NCBI RefSeq assembly: GCF_901709675.1
Contig: NC_051095.1
Location: 2,706,295 to 2,770,294, forward strand
DNA: 64,000 nt
DNA from: Syngnathus acus
Lineage: Eukaryota; Chordata; Actinopteri; Syngnathiformes; Syngnathidae
Reading direction: 5' to 3'
Shown here piece after piece: positions 46,701 through 58,000 of the stretch; the stretch's first letter is position 1; the number at the start of each line of letters is the position of its first letter. The notes below the pieces were generated by a model, which was given only the letters and a program-made list of their open reading frames with translations, was not told the origin of the DNA and searched no databases. Made by a program: the position numbers and the translations under genes.

Positions 46701-49700
46701 GTGCCCGAGAGCGCATGTGGGGAGGAAGATAAGCCGACGGGATAAAGAGTGAGATGGAAAACGAGATGAGAGAGAGAAGACAAAAGCGTACATCAAGAGG
46801 GGGAGCCAAGACGCCGTTGGTGACGGGAGGGGTTGAGAGACGACGGGATGTGCCTTCAAAAGCGAGTGTGACGTCACGGGGAATCGGTTCTGCCGTCCGA
46901 ATTTCAACCATCGGCAAAAGCATCGAGGACCAACAAAATAATGCACAGAGCTTCCTTGGCACTTCTCTTTGACGCTTCATCAGGATCTCCTCTTCCAGCC
47001 ACTGCCGGACTGTGGAGGTTTCCCATCAATCAAGTTGAAGAGCAGGCGTTTTGCTCACAGGCAGGAGATATGTCGAAATAGAGTAGAAATGGATTTGAGA
47101 AGGTTGCATGTGATTAGATAAGTGCCGAATGGAAGGCGAAGGGGAGGAGATGATATCCGAAGAAGGTGGCACGGGAGACACGGAGCCAAGGACGACCAAG
47201 GTCGAGGAGGTCCGAGACCGAGGCGAAGATGAAAGCGGCGCGAGGGGATCCATCTCCTCGCTGTTGTAACACTCAAAGGAGTCAATGAACAGGAACCACA
47301 ATTCCCACCCATACCGAGTTTTCTCTCCTTTCTTCATTGCTTTATTATTATTATTATTTTTTTACCCCACCTCCTTTGGTAGCGTCCATCGCTCAGCCGT
47401 TTAAAGCAATGTTGTACGTCTCCTCTTCATACAGACTCCTACCAAGATGGATGGCAATATTCCCCCCGAGAGCCGTTAAGGGGCAAATACAAACCAATTT
47501 CCCGTCAATAGATGCTCCCCAGACGACACTTGAAGCGCACGACATCATCACTCACTGGCACAAGTGACGGAGACAAAGTGGCACAATAACCATGCAGATA
47601 GAACTCGCAGGTGTCGTTCTAGATCAGGAGGGTGCGGCATCTTGTGGACTTTTAACCCAATGGGCATTAAGTCTTGGTTAATTTCTGCAGAAACACTTGT
47701 GAGGTGGTATAGTTCATTGGTGGAGCCCAGAGGTTGTGGGTTCGATCCCCAGCCGTTGTGTCCAAGTGCTGTTCTGAAAGGACGGGCTTTACTTTTGCCA
47801 GCGTTCTAAGATAAATGTAAAAAAAAAAAAAGTTGAATTTAAAAACAGCACCAATTTTCCTGTGCAATTTAAAATCGCTTCCCTAAGATGGAACCAGTAG
47901 CAAAAATAATGAAAACAGCAGGGGTCTCAAAACTGAACCCTGTGGAACACCATGCAACACTTGGGGTAGGGTGTGACTTTTGAGAGAATTTGGGAAGATG
48001 ATCTAACTTTTGTGAGGTGTTAAACGTTTTCTGTATCTTCGGAATATATATATATATTTTTTTAGTGAGTTCGATTCGACACAATTTTTGCTGATATGAC
48101 TGATGCAATCATTCCACCCAACAGTGCTGATACGAAGAGGTCTCTGATAGGGCTAATGAGACATGCGGTTGTACCTAATGTTTTGGCTGACGAGTGTATG
48201 GCCTCGCTCATCTGCCACCTCTCTTCTCCTTCTGCCCTGCTTGGCACAATGCTGAGCAAGCACTTCTTCCTCCCTCATGTCTCTCTCTCTTTCTTCTGTA
48301 TGCTCGCTCTGTCATAGCCTCTCTCAGAAGCCACAGCAGTGGAACATGGAGCACAATGCTAATCAGGCTACATACGCACACGCGAACACACACGCACACG
48401 CACGTAGGAGCACAAAAATGCAGTCTTAACGAGTGTCAAGAGTCGTCACAAAATTGAGGCGACACTTTCTCTCCTCTCTCCCAAATGAGCTAATTAAGAA
48501 ATGCCTAACGAGAACTTGTGTGGTTTTGTTGTTATTTTTATTTTGCTGCAGGTCATATCACTTTCATCACTTTCATTTGCAAAGTGAAAAACCGGCCGGT
48601 TCTGCTGAGCGATGTGGCGCAATACTTTAGTCAAGCCCACGGAAATGTCAGCCGTGTCGCGCAAGGAAGCGTCTGATCGTGCCTTTGTGGTTAATTGCGC
48701 TCTTATTAGATTGCGTGATTAGGATTTTGATCTCATTTGTCTTAATTTGTCTTTTTTTTTGCATTCTCTTGCTTTGTCTTCATTCTTTTTTTACATTTTA
48801 ATAGCTTCACTTGTGACCCGCAGATAGTGGCACAGTTGATTTGCATAACTGGAAAATATATACAGGGGGTGTTAAAGTAGGTATACAGTTTTTGTTAAGA
48901 AAGAAACAACAGCTTTATTATGTCACACTTAATTTACCAACTAATTTGCTGCTCGTAGTGTCCACTTTTAGTAAACGTGTACTTGAGTGGTTTTGCTATT
49001 TGATAATTCACAGTAGCGAAACGGTTAGCACGGTTTTGCCATCTTCGCCTGCAATTATTATATATATCTCTATTTTTTACTACTACTTCTCTTTGTTTAG
49101 TGACAAAAACTCTTTGTCACAGTTGTATCTTATTTGCCGTAAATCTGAATATTAGTGACTTGGCGGTGCTGTGTGGCAGGACAGTGTTAAGGCGCAATAG
49201 CTAGCAGGTTAGCTTAGCACCAAGGCTTCCCGCAGTGGGAGAATGGATAACTGTTCAACGTGGACACAGTGTCTTTTTATTTTAATAATAAAAAGGAGAA
49301 GAAGAATACATTTGATTTATATATCGCTTTTTTTTTTTTGGCATAAAGCACAGCAATTTTGTTCTTAACAATTCAAGCACCCTCGTGGGCAGATAAGATG
49401 CACTAAAGTCACTCGTGAACGTTATCTTAATTTGTTGGTAGAGTCTAAATCTATAAAATAGACTAAATCCACAGATTTCTTTTGCTCTAACTGCGTTTGT
49501 CCTCCGAGTACAACCGGATTTGCACTGACTGTCATAATTAGTCGTTTAATGCCACATAGTTCTAGGTAGGACCACACCGAGGAAACCCCCAGCCCCCCCC
49601 ATAAAAAAAATAAAAAAAATCTCTCGCATGTTTTTTTTTTTGTCTGCCCAATCTGTGTGTGGCTGCCTGTGTAATCATATCCTTTGCACCATAGGCTCCC

Positions 49701-52700
49701 AGTGCAATCTCATGCATCGCTACTCTTTAATTAAACTGATTTGCAGAGAATTTCTCCTCCAGTCCGACCCAGCTTGATTCAAAGGCGTGCGGATCCGCAT
49801 CGATAATTGCATCGCAACAACAGCTGTATTAAAGTAACCCGTTACGTTCGTTACTCTCGTCGCCGTTCAAAATGTCCCACTCTGCACCTCAAGCGCGCAC
49901 TTGTCACAACTCCAGTGGAGATCGATGTTCCCCCCTCGGCGGTGTGCCAGCAAAGGCTCCCGCTGGCTCCCCCGGAGTGTCCCCTCCCCCCACCGCTCGT
50001 CGCACGCAATCGGACGTCAGCGCCGAGACGCACGCTTCCGTCTCTGCCAGTATTCCCCGTCTTCCCTCAGTGACATTAATCTTAGATATATACTTCGGCA
50101 GGAAACCACAACATGACCCTGAGGTTGTGTGTGTGTGTGTGTGTGTGTCGAGTTAATATTTGAAGCCACTGTGTCCACACTGAGATGTAACTGTAACATC
50201 ATTTCCTACTTCTATAATATTGCACAGAAGTGTAAAGTGAAGTACAAGTTCACTTTTGTCAAAGTGGGCTGATTTTTCTTTTCTCCAGCTTGCAGATGAC
50301 GACACGAAACATTATCAGAATTAATTTTACAACCAAGGTGTACCCCGCAAGTGAATTCAAATAAAAAAGGCCCATATCGTCGCCATTTCCACCTCGCTAC
50401 TTTGTAACGGCTTTCAGCTCCTGCCTCTCTATTGGCCTATCTCGCCAAGATGGATCTCCTTTCCTTTGCACTCTGTTTGTGTCTCTCTCTCGGTGGGTAA
50501 GGTCAGCTTTGCGGACAACATGGAGCCTGACTCCCGTTGTCAATATCTCAGCTTTTTAAAAACGACCACAGATGTGTTGCCATGCTCAGAATGTACAGCA
50601 AACTTGATGGTGGGAAAATGTTTTGGTATTAAGGTTTGAGTGGACTCCGCCGCTCTCACCCCCTCCTGCCCCATCAAAGAAGAAAAATGGACATTTGCTA
50701 AGTTTCATTATGAGAATTTAATGCTGTGCCATCCCCTCCGCCTACCTGAGCGTGTCCTGACAACTCACAAAACATATGTTAATATTTTCATTATGCAAAA
50801 ACGTGGGATCAAGAAGGGGTGAAGATTGAAGCTGCTTTATTTTGCAGCGGCCCACGTGACCTTTGCTGAATGTCAGCACCCGAGCGCCGGGACGGGCCGT
50901 GGTGTCCCACTTCAAAACGGCCAATAAAGCCGAAACGCTTGAAAAAATAATGATGATCCATTTCAGCGAAGGGCTATTCTTCATGACCCAATGTTCCCGA
51001 GGGGCCTGGCGGCAGCTCCCTCTCGCTTTGCCCTTTTGTAGCCGCTTCTATTCTCCTATCTGGCATGAAAATGCCTCCTGGTTTGATTTAAGAAAATAAT
51101 GATGAACAACTGAAAATACATCAAAGAACTCGAGTCGTTAGTTTGCAAAGTCATGGTTGGATTTTGTAAAATATTTGCAAGAGCTGCAAGTTAAGTTCCC
51201 ACCACCAAGGCAGAGCTTTAATGACCGGCTAAGGGGGTGCACACCCCCCTAACCCCCCCCATCCACTTTCCCTTTGCCGCGTCTAATTACATGATGGATA
51301 ATTTAATGGCGGAGGCCCCAGTTTTGCAAGAAGTTCTGTCGCCTTCTCTCACTCGTCTGCACGCAAACGAACTTCTGAGCGAGAGAGCATTGCGGATATT
51401 TTCTGTGCGTGTGTGTGTGTGTGTCTGTGTGTATTCACCATCAGACGGCTGCCACAGTCTGTCAAGTGAAGGACGTGTCACGCACCTGTGCGCTTGGCGA
51501 CTACGGGGCGGAACTTGTCCTCACGAGGATTTAGTGAAGTTAGGGTTTAGTTTTTATGGTCAAGAAAAAAATTTCCAGTAGAAACGGGTCATGTTTTGTG
51601 GGTTCCGCACGGAAGAGGATTAGGGCCGGTGAAGAAAAAAAACGAGGGGTGACAGGATTCCAACTTTTTTTCTCAGAAATCTGACTTTAATAATTGCATA
51701 CTATAATCGAAAGAAAATAATTAATTACAATTTAATGCATTGCATTGTACTGCTCCTTCTGCTGTGCCCATTTCTGCCTTCGGGGGCAGTGTAAAACTGT
51801 CACACAGGGAAAAAAATATGAAGAAAATGTATCACTATTCTCAGTGACACAGTAAGTTCCGATATTTGTTTTTCACTGAGGATAAATGCCTGTGAGTATT
51901 GTTATATTGTCAGTCTACATATTTTGCACAACCGAATATGTTCGTGTTGAAAATGCACCGGTGTGAGAAAACTACCCCAAAAAAATACGAGTTGTATTGT
52001 GAATGATCACCCAGTAGAGGTCTGCAAACCTGTCGTAAATATTCATTGTACAGCGTTTTGTTTATTTTCAAATGCACTTGCATGCGCTTCCCGACTCAAC
52101 TAATAGACGACGGTTTGGAATGAACATTGATACACATTTAAACATGCCTACAGTGTGTCTACATTATTCAGGGCGATGCATGTATGTAGTACTTGCCAGA
52201 CGTGCTGCAAGTGCAGAGATGCAAGCGTGCGTGTTTAAATCTTCCAGAGTTCCACAGGGAAGGAAGACAAGGGGAGGGAAAGTCAAAGAAGGAAGGAAGG
52301 CCATGCAGTTAGTAATGATTTTTCTTTTCTTCTTTTTTTCGTGATCACCTTCGAAAACATTGCTATGCATTTGGCCAGTCCCAGCGCGCCGGCTGCCAGC
52401 AAATCCGACACCTCCCCTGGGTGCCACGGTCCTCCGTGATCAAAGTAAATGAACACAAGCGGGAAGGCACACACGCATCAATTTCTGATCGGGACAATTT
52501 TCTTCGATAGATCATGAGTGACGGGACGGCATGTGCGTGTTTGTGTGTGGAGAGGTAAACCGGCACTGAAGTGGACAAAGATGATGTATGAGTTTGACAG
52601 TGTCGGGCTGGTCAGGGACAATGTCACGTTCATGACCAACACACCGGCCGCGTGTTGACGTGGATGAGCGTCGATGTGCCCGCATGTCACTAAAGCGCCA

Positions 52701-55700
52701 TCGCTATGTGACACACGTCTGCGCACAAACCATGCGGCAAATCGATTGCATATAAAATGCTAATGCGGGCTTTACTACCCTGATCTTGAACGGTCAGCAT
52801 TGTCTAAAGGGACTGCGATGCCGTGGATCGCGTAGGATTCGAAGCGCGGCAACGCAACTGTTTTAAAACTATTGGATCAAAAGTGACCCAAATTGTGGAG
52901 AACGGCAAAACCGATGCTGGGTCCAAAAAGGAACCCAGGAAATATTCTTATTTCTTCCTCTGTGGAGACGTACAGTAATTTCAAAATGAAATACTTTTAA
53001 AATGAACTCTGAAATATAATTCATAAGAGATGAAAGCTTAGGACAGAATTAGTTTGACTTAGTTCAAATGTATATATATATTTTTTAATATTCTTTTCAA
53101 TTTTACTTAAGCGTGGTAACCTTGGTGTGGAGCTGGCTGGTTAGAGAAAATCTGCAAAATAAACGTACGATAGACTAAACTGCGATGTAACTTAAAAAAA
53201 ACACAATTTTATCAAACGCGTCGTTCTTTCTTGTTTGTCATCTTGTGGCCTCTATTCAGCTTAAGGGTCATTATCACCACCAACTGGTATTTTCCTGCTA
53301 TTGCGAGGAAACCAACGTAAATTAAAGTCGAGCGCATGCAGCGAAGCTTACTGCCGCCATTTAGTGGTGGGGGTCTGAAGCACACTCAATCCTCTGTAAC
53401 TTAAAGATTCTGCCTCAAAGTTTTCCTACTTATCTGATAGCAATGATTGATACTCTCCCCGGCCGGTTCCCTCAAAACATTCTGCGGCAAAACAAACCAT
53501 CAATCAATAAGCCCAACGCCGGTGGTGGAGGAGGCGCGTTCATCATCACAAACGCTAAATATTTGCATCAAACGCAGCTTTTTAACAAGGCGTCGGGGAG
53601 CGTGGCGCACGACACAAGGCAGTCTTTGTTGTCGTATCGCGCGAGTGTTCCTAATATTGTGACACGCCGCTTCTGTCGACATTGCCACGCTGTTCTGCAC
53701 CGATCCGTCCGCAACGCCGCCGCCATCATGGAACACAACAGCTGCGGGATCCGTGACGCGGAGCCCCAAAACGAGACGATTTAACGGGAAAACCATAACG
53801 GGGAGGGCGAAAGGCCCGATAACCTTGAGAAGAGAAGCTAATAGAAAAGGCCACTTGCTCCCCGGTGTGGTTCTGCACTGCGGGCTGCTCTATAGAGGCA
53901 GTAAATAGGCCCAGTTCTATGTGTGCTCTCCAAACGCATTATCCATCGATCGGTGTGTGTTAACGACGGGAGATGATGAATCACCAAACGGGCCGGGACG
54001 GAGCGAACCGGCTCTGCTCGGCCGGGATCAGAACCGGCGCCGTTACCCTGGGGTATGCGGTCGCACACCGACTCCAGAGGACAACGCAAGCTATTTCGGT
54101 TTGGCTTTGATATCCAATAGGGGGCTTAACATCCTCATTAGATCATATCGGACGCACAAGCGGGAGGGGCGACATTATCTCCCCTCTGCACCCGCTTACT
54201 CAATTATCATGGCAGCCCGTCATTTGTTTGTGTAAGCGCGTCAGTCTGCTGAAGTATTAGTTTGGCACGATGCGAACGCTCATCGGAATGCCTTTGTGTG
54301 TTTTCGGGAGGCCGCACGGGTCAAGTCGACCTTGGGATAAGACGAGCGGGTTGGCGGTTTGCAATTGCGTAATGAGAGAAGGTATGTGGGTCAGGCCAGG
54401 ACGCACCAGCACATGGACCACACGCATCCATCACTCACCCGGCTCCCGATGCTAAGGTGGAGGTGGGCAACCTCTACGGGTCGGTACGATCCACCTGACG
54501 CTATTCAGAGGCCTCCATTATTTGGCTCCAAATTGGTTGATTAAAAAATGGTCATTCATTTTTATTTGACTGTAATTCAATAATGGACTAAATATGAACG
54601 GAAATCAATAAAAAACATTTACTTTATTAAAATGTGCGTTATGAATTCATTTGTGAAACATAATATAACGCATAAGTTTGAATTTTAAAGTCATTTAAAA
54701 AATGGTTGAATTACTTATCTCATTATATAATTTGAAATATTAATCATAATGATTTTAGAAAACATTGGTAAAATGTTCTATTATATTGAAATTAAATAGA
54801 TTGTACTGCGAAATTGCACATAAAGTAGTTCAGATAAATTATGGATAAATATCCTTCGATTATTATTCGTTGGAATTATTATTATTATTATTATTATTAG
54901 ATATTTAAAAGCTGGGTTAAAAATAACCCAGGTGGGTTACTTTTTTTTTTTTTATCCCATATTGGATTATATTTATTTCATCAGTTTTATCATTTTTAAA
55001 TAATGTTATAATTCCCATATTGTACAGCCACAGTTGAACATTTTATTTAACCTGATTTAATTATGATGTCCCAAAAATCAAATATGGTTTTCCCTCCCTG
55101 GGTTTTGTAGAAGACGCGCACTTGCACGTATGCATTCACACAGCAACAATCTGAAATGGCTGACCAAACTGTCCGCGACGTAGAAGCAGACTGCTTTGCC
55201 TGCGTGATGACACCTCAACCAAAATATTAGAAACAACCCTCTCTCTTTCTCTCTCTCGCACTCACGCACACGCACTCACACAATCCAGCTTGACACGAAG
55301 GTCTCCGCGGTGTCATCCACACCCACACGTGCACGGCCTCCTTGAGGAAATGATGAAGATGCACATTGCCATACGTGGTACTTAACGCAGACCCCATCAG
55401 CGAAGCGGTCAACCTGATAATGCTTCTCGGACCCCGGCCTCCGCACTCAGGTCCCGCCATTACCATAATAAATCCATAAGTGTGTGAAAAACGCCGACAG
55501 CAACGTTGGCCGCAACAATGGCTCCGTGTCAGCCTCGCCACCCGTCCCACATATTTGACGACCATAATCATGCGTGGCAGATGCTGCTTGCTGTTAGAGC
55601 TTGCTCACTTAAATATCAATGTGAACTTTGCATATATAGTTGCGCATCGGACGCACAACGCTGGAAAAAACTCCATCGAAATGAATGGACAAAGACAAAT

Positions 55701-56624
55701 GATACAAATCACAAGGCTCTCAATAACAATGATTCGTCATTCTAACTCAAGACCGTCATCTTATTCCCTTCTGTTGTATCACCTAACCTTTACCTCTATT
55801 TTACCGTTTCCTCGAGAAGGTGAGCTCACTTTGCTGGAGCCAGAGCTTCTTTGTGGCCACAAATTAGCATTGTCGTCATGTGATTTTTCAACTCAACGGG
55901 ACACCCAAGTGTAAATTCAAACGACTCTGTGGAAAATGTTGCAGATGAGCAAAACGTGGCATTGAGCAAGAGTGACTGATTGTGCAATTAGCATGCTAAC
56001 GCATAAGACAAGTACGGATGAGGTGCAAGTTGCCTCGAGGGTTGTAAAAGTCGTACGCAAGCTATCGGGCCGCCAGGGACGACAAAGAAGGCTCCCGCGG
56101 TCACGTGGACTTATATAACGGACTTGTCACGCTATGACTTCATTATAGAGCTGAAGTAAGCAGCAAGCAAAGCAGACACAACACAAGTTGGGACAGTGGA
56201 TTTGCAGACTAGACTGGAAACGATCCCGGTCCAGCTTGTGTGCAGCTGAGAGAAAGACAGGCTGGAAGGATTCCCAGATTGGGATTCAGATCTGGCCTGA
56301 AAATTACAGCATGGATGTCCTCTGCACTCGGAGATTAATTTGATTTCTGGCCTGAGACCATCACCAAAATGCTGTCCGAAACTGACAGACATGGAGCGGA
56401 GGAGGTCTAAAAAAAAAAAAGTGGCGCTCACCTGGTCTTTTTTCCATTTTCCTCCCTCGACTGCCGCATAATCGGACCTTGGATATCAAAATGAGGATTT
56501 GCTTCTGGCAAAGCGACTTGTTGCTTTTCGGGCACGGCTTTCGCTTGCTGGCAATCTGACGGTTGGTCTGGGGGTCCTTGACCTCCCGACGCTGTCGAAT
56601 GAGGGAGCTGGCAAGGGCGGCCAT
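34798..56624 (-). CDS. fgf11: Fibroblast growth factor 11 (intracellular FGF homologous factor)
   Basis: Five minus-strand coding exons: 56624..56432, 44001..43891, 40499..40396, 35202..35004 and 34940..34798. The middle exons are 111, 104 and 199 bases, lengths shared across FHF genes, and phases agree, giving 249 residues. Exon 1 encodes the A-type N-terminus [18 protein letters not shown] and [18 protein letters not shown], which distinguishes FGF11. The beta-trefoil core follows: [84 protein letters not shown] and [20 protein letters not shown]. There is no signal peptide, as expected: FHFs stay in the cell and bind voltage-gated sodium channel tails, shaping inactivation in neurons and muscle. 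The last exon adds a Ser/Lys-rich tail longer than in human FGF11 (225 residues, from memory). Intron 1 is 12.4 kb. I did not find an alternative B-type first exon. Confidence 0.93.
37735..37782 (+). repeat. GT microsatellite in fgf11 intron 3
   Basis: (GT)n interrupted by TATGTGTGTATG. Ordinary intronic repeat. Confidence 0.85.
38585..38622 (+). repeat. (AAAT)n microsatellite in fgf11 intron 3
   Basis: Two runs of AAAT units separated by GCAT. Confidence 0.85.
42783..42974. repeat. AT-rich tandem duplication, two ~95-bp copies
   Basis: Both copies begin ACTTAACATAAAAAATATTT and end ATAATTTCATAATAG(T/C)CATTTAAGG, with TAA/AAT microsatellite tracts of different length in the middle. They lie in fgf11 intron 2, the 3.4-kb intron 43890-40500, which otherwise shows nothing recognisable. 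Confidence 0.85.
45883..45914 (+). repeat. (AATG)n microsatellite
   Basis: Seven to eight AATG units inside fgf11 intron 1. Confidence 0.9.
47688..47833 (+). mobile_element. tRNA-derived SINE with A-rich tail
   Basis: A pol III style head with TGGTATAGTTCATTGGTGGA (box A region) and GGTTCGATCCCC (a perfect box B) is followed by AGCCGTTGTGTCCAAGTGCT, a body phrase shared with common fish SINEs, and ends in about 14 A residues at 47819-47832. It lies in fgf11 intron 1, opposite in sense to the gene. The 5' part does not fold as a proper tRNA. Confidence 0.75.
54869..54899 (+). repeat. (ATT)n microsatellite
   Basis: About ten ATT units in an AT-rich section of fgf11 intron 1. Confidence 0.85.
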
Positions 56625-57566
56625 CTTGCCAGCGCAGGCCCCGCTGGCGGCCTGGTGGCGCCCGGGTGATGGGGGGTACCGTGGGCCACCCCCCTGCCCG
56701 TTCACCCAGGGCGACGGGGCAGCGCTACGGTTGTCTCGAGCTGATGAGCTGGAGGGAAATGGGTGAAAGGCAAGAAGAGGCACAACCTCAAAAAGCACAC
56801 AACTGAAACGGAGGCTTGTTGAAGATCCCGATCTGGCGAGCCTCGAATGGATTCGTTTGCCTTCTTTTGTTTGGGCAGGCCATGTTCTTATCTAAACCAA
56901 TCCATCAGTTCCACTCCAGTCCAGCCTGTCTCCTTGACCTCCGGGGGAAGTTTGCCTCCAGCATTCGCCCAATTGCGGAATCCTTCAATCTCGACTGTCA
57001 ACTGTCCTCCTGTCCGACCCGGTGACGGACGGAGTCAAGACGTCCAAGAAGTGCACAAGAAGATGAGACCTGAGGTATCAGCTCGGAAAGAGGAAGCTGC
57101 CTGACTTACTCCCCCTTTCCGAGTCCTTCATGCCGTCCTGAGCGGGCGATTGAGGAGACGTGGTAGCGCTCCATCCGAGCATCCTTCCAGAGGTGACATT
57201 CAAAGAGTGGACCCGAGAGGAAGAAGAGCAACGCCGACGGTGTCTAGCCCCCCATGTCGGATCGAGCTCTCAAAGTCCCTCCGCCAAGTGCGAGCGGAGC
57301 CTTGTGTCCTTCAGCCACGCTCGCTGCCTTGCAGCTGGCAGAACGAGGGATGAATGAGTGGAATGAGACACAGCGGGGGGAGAGCGAGAGCGAGAGCAAG
57401 AGAGAGAGTGAGGGAGGGTGGAGGGAGTGGCTAGTTGACAGGTATGCAGTATCTACAGTGGATTGGAGGATCTGCTTCTGGATGGGTCGGGTTAACGGGA
57501 AGAAGGAAAGGTACTTCTCATTATCAGAGAAAGAGAGAGAGAGCGAGAGCTTCCTGTCTCTCTCTC

Positions 57567-57613
<47 letters not shown>

Positions 57614-58000
57614 GTGACCCCGCAACATGACGCATCCCCCCCCCCCCCCCCACAAAGCATTAATTTCAGGCGCTTATGCACATACTCAAGCAACAGGTGA
57701 GGTGGGGTGAGTCAGTTTTATTGATACAGATTTGATTTCATACACGAAGAAAACAAAAAAACTGAATTAAAAGGGAGCTGAATAAAATGACGAAAAAACG
57801 TAGAGCGCACCAAAAAGATTTTGTCAATCTTTTAAATTTAAAAAATTGATTGAAAAAGTATCATTTGAGGCAGACTTTTTGTCTCTTGCCAGCTGTGCAG
57901 CATAATTGCTAAATGCTGTTTCACCATGTTTTTTTTTTTTGTTTTTTTGGGAACTCTTGCTTTCAAGTCTGCAGACTTCCGAGTCCCACTTGGTTTAGAT
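56625..58000. promoter_or_regulatory. fgf11: fgf11 5' UTR and promoter region
   Basis: The frame upstream of the fgf11 ATG is open to 56798 without a better start, so this is probable 5' UTR. The area 56560-57360 is relatively rich in CpG. A GA-rich tract at 57376-57415 and a (CT)n run at about 57545-57610 flank it, followed by a C-run at 57636-57651. No TATA box is evident; a CpG-type promoter is inferred. Confidence 0.4.
57530..57651. repeat. GA/CT microsatellite and C-run
   Basis: GAGAGAGAGAGCGAGAGC, then TCTCTCTC with a few interruptions, then about 16 C residues after a 25-base gap. The GA block and the CT block are close enough to fold on each other. Open frames through it are repeat artefacts. 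Confidence 0.85.

Larger units (their letters stand above)
44002..56431. other. fgf11 intron 1 (12.4 kb)
   Basis: No gene supported. Seen in it are an AATG-type repeat at 45883-45914, a SINE at 47688-47833, CA runs at about 48370-48400, GT runs at 50125-50148 and 51408-51432, and an ATT run at 54869-54899. Several AT-rich stretches read like conserved vertebrate non-coding DNA (TTAATTA, TAATTAG clusters near 48490-48730 and 49720-49745), but conservation cannot be judged from one sequence. Confidence 0.4.

Noticed and set aside
47688-47770. A functional tRNA gene
   Set aside because: Box B is perfect, but the 5' half does not form a cloverleaf, and the A-tail and body mark it as a SINE.
48841-49155. 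104-codon frame in fgf11 intron 1
   Set aside because: AT-rich, hydrophobic by composition, and without any recognised family or promoter.
57244-57700. Frames of about 148 codons on both strands
   Set aside because: They run through GA/CT repeats, which keep frames open by chance.
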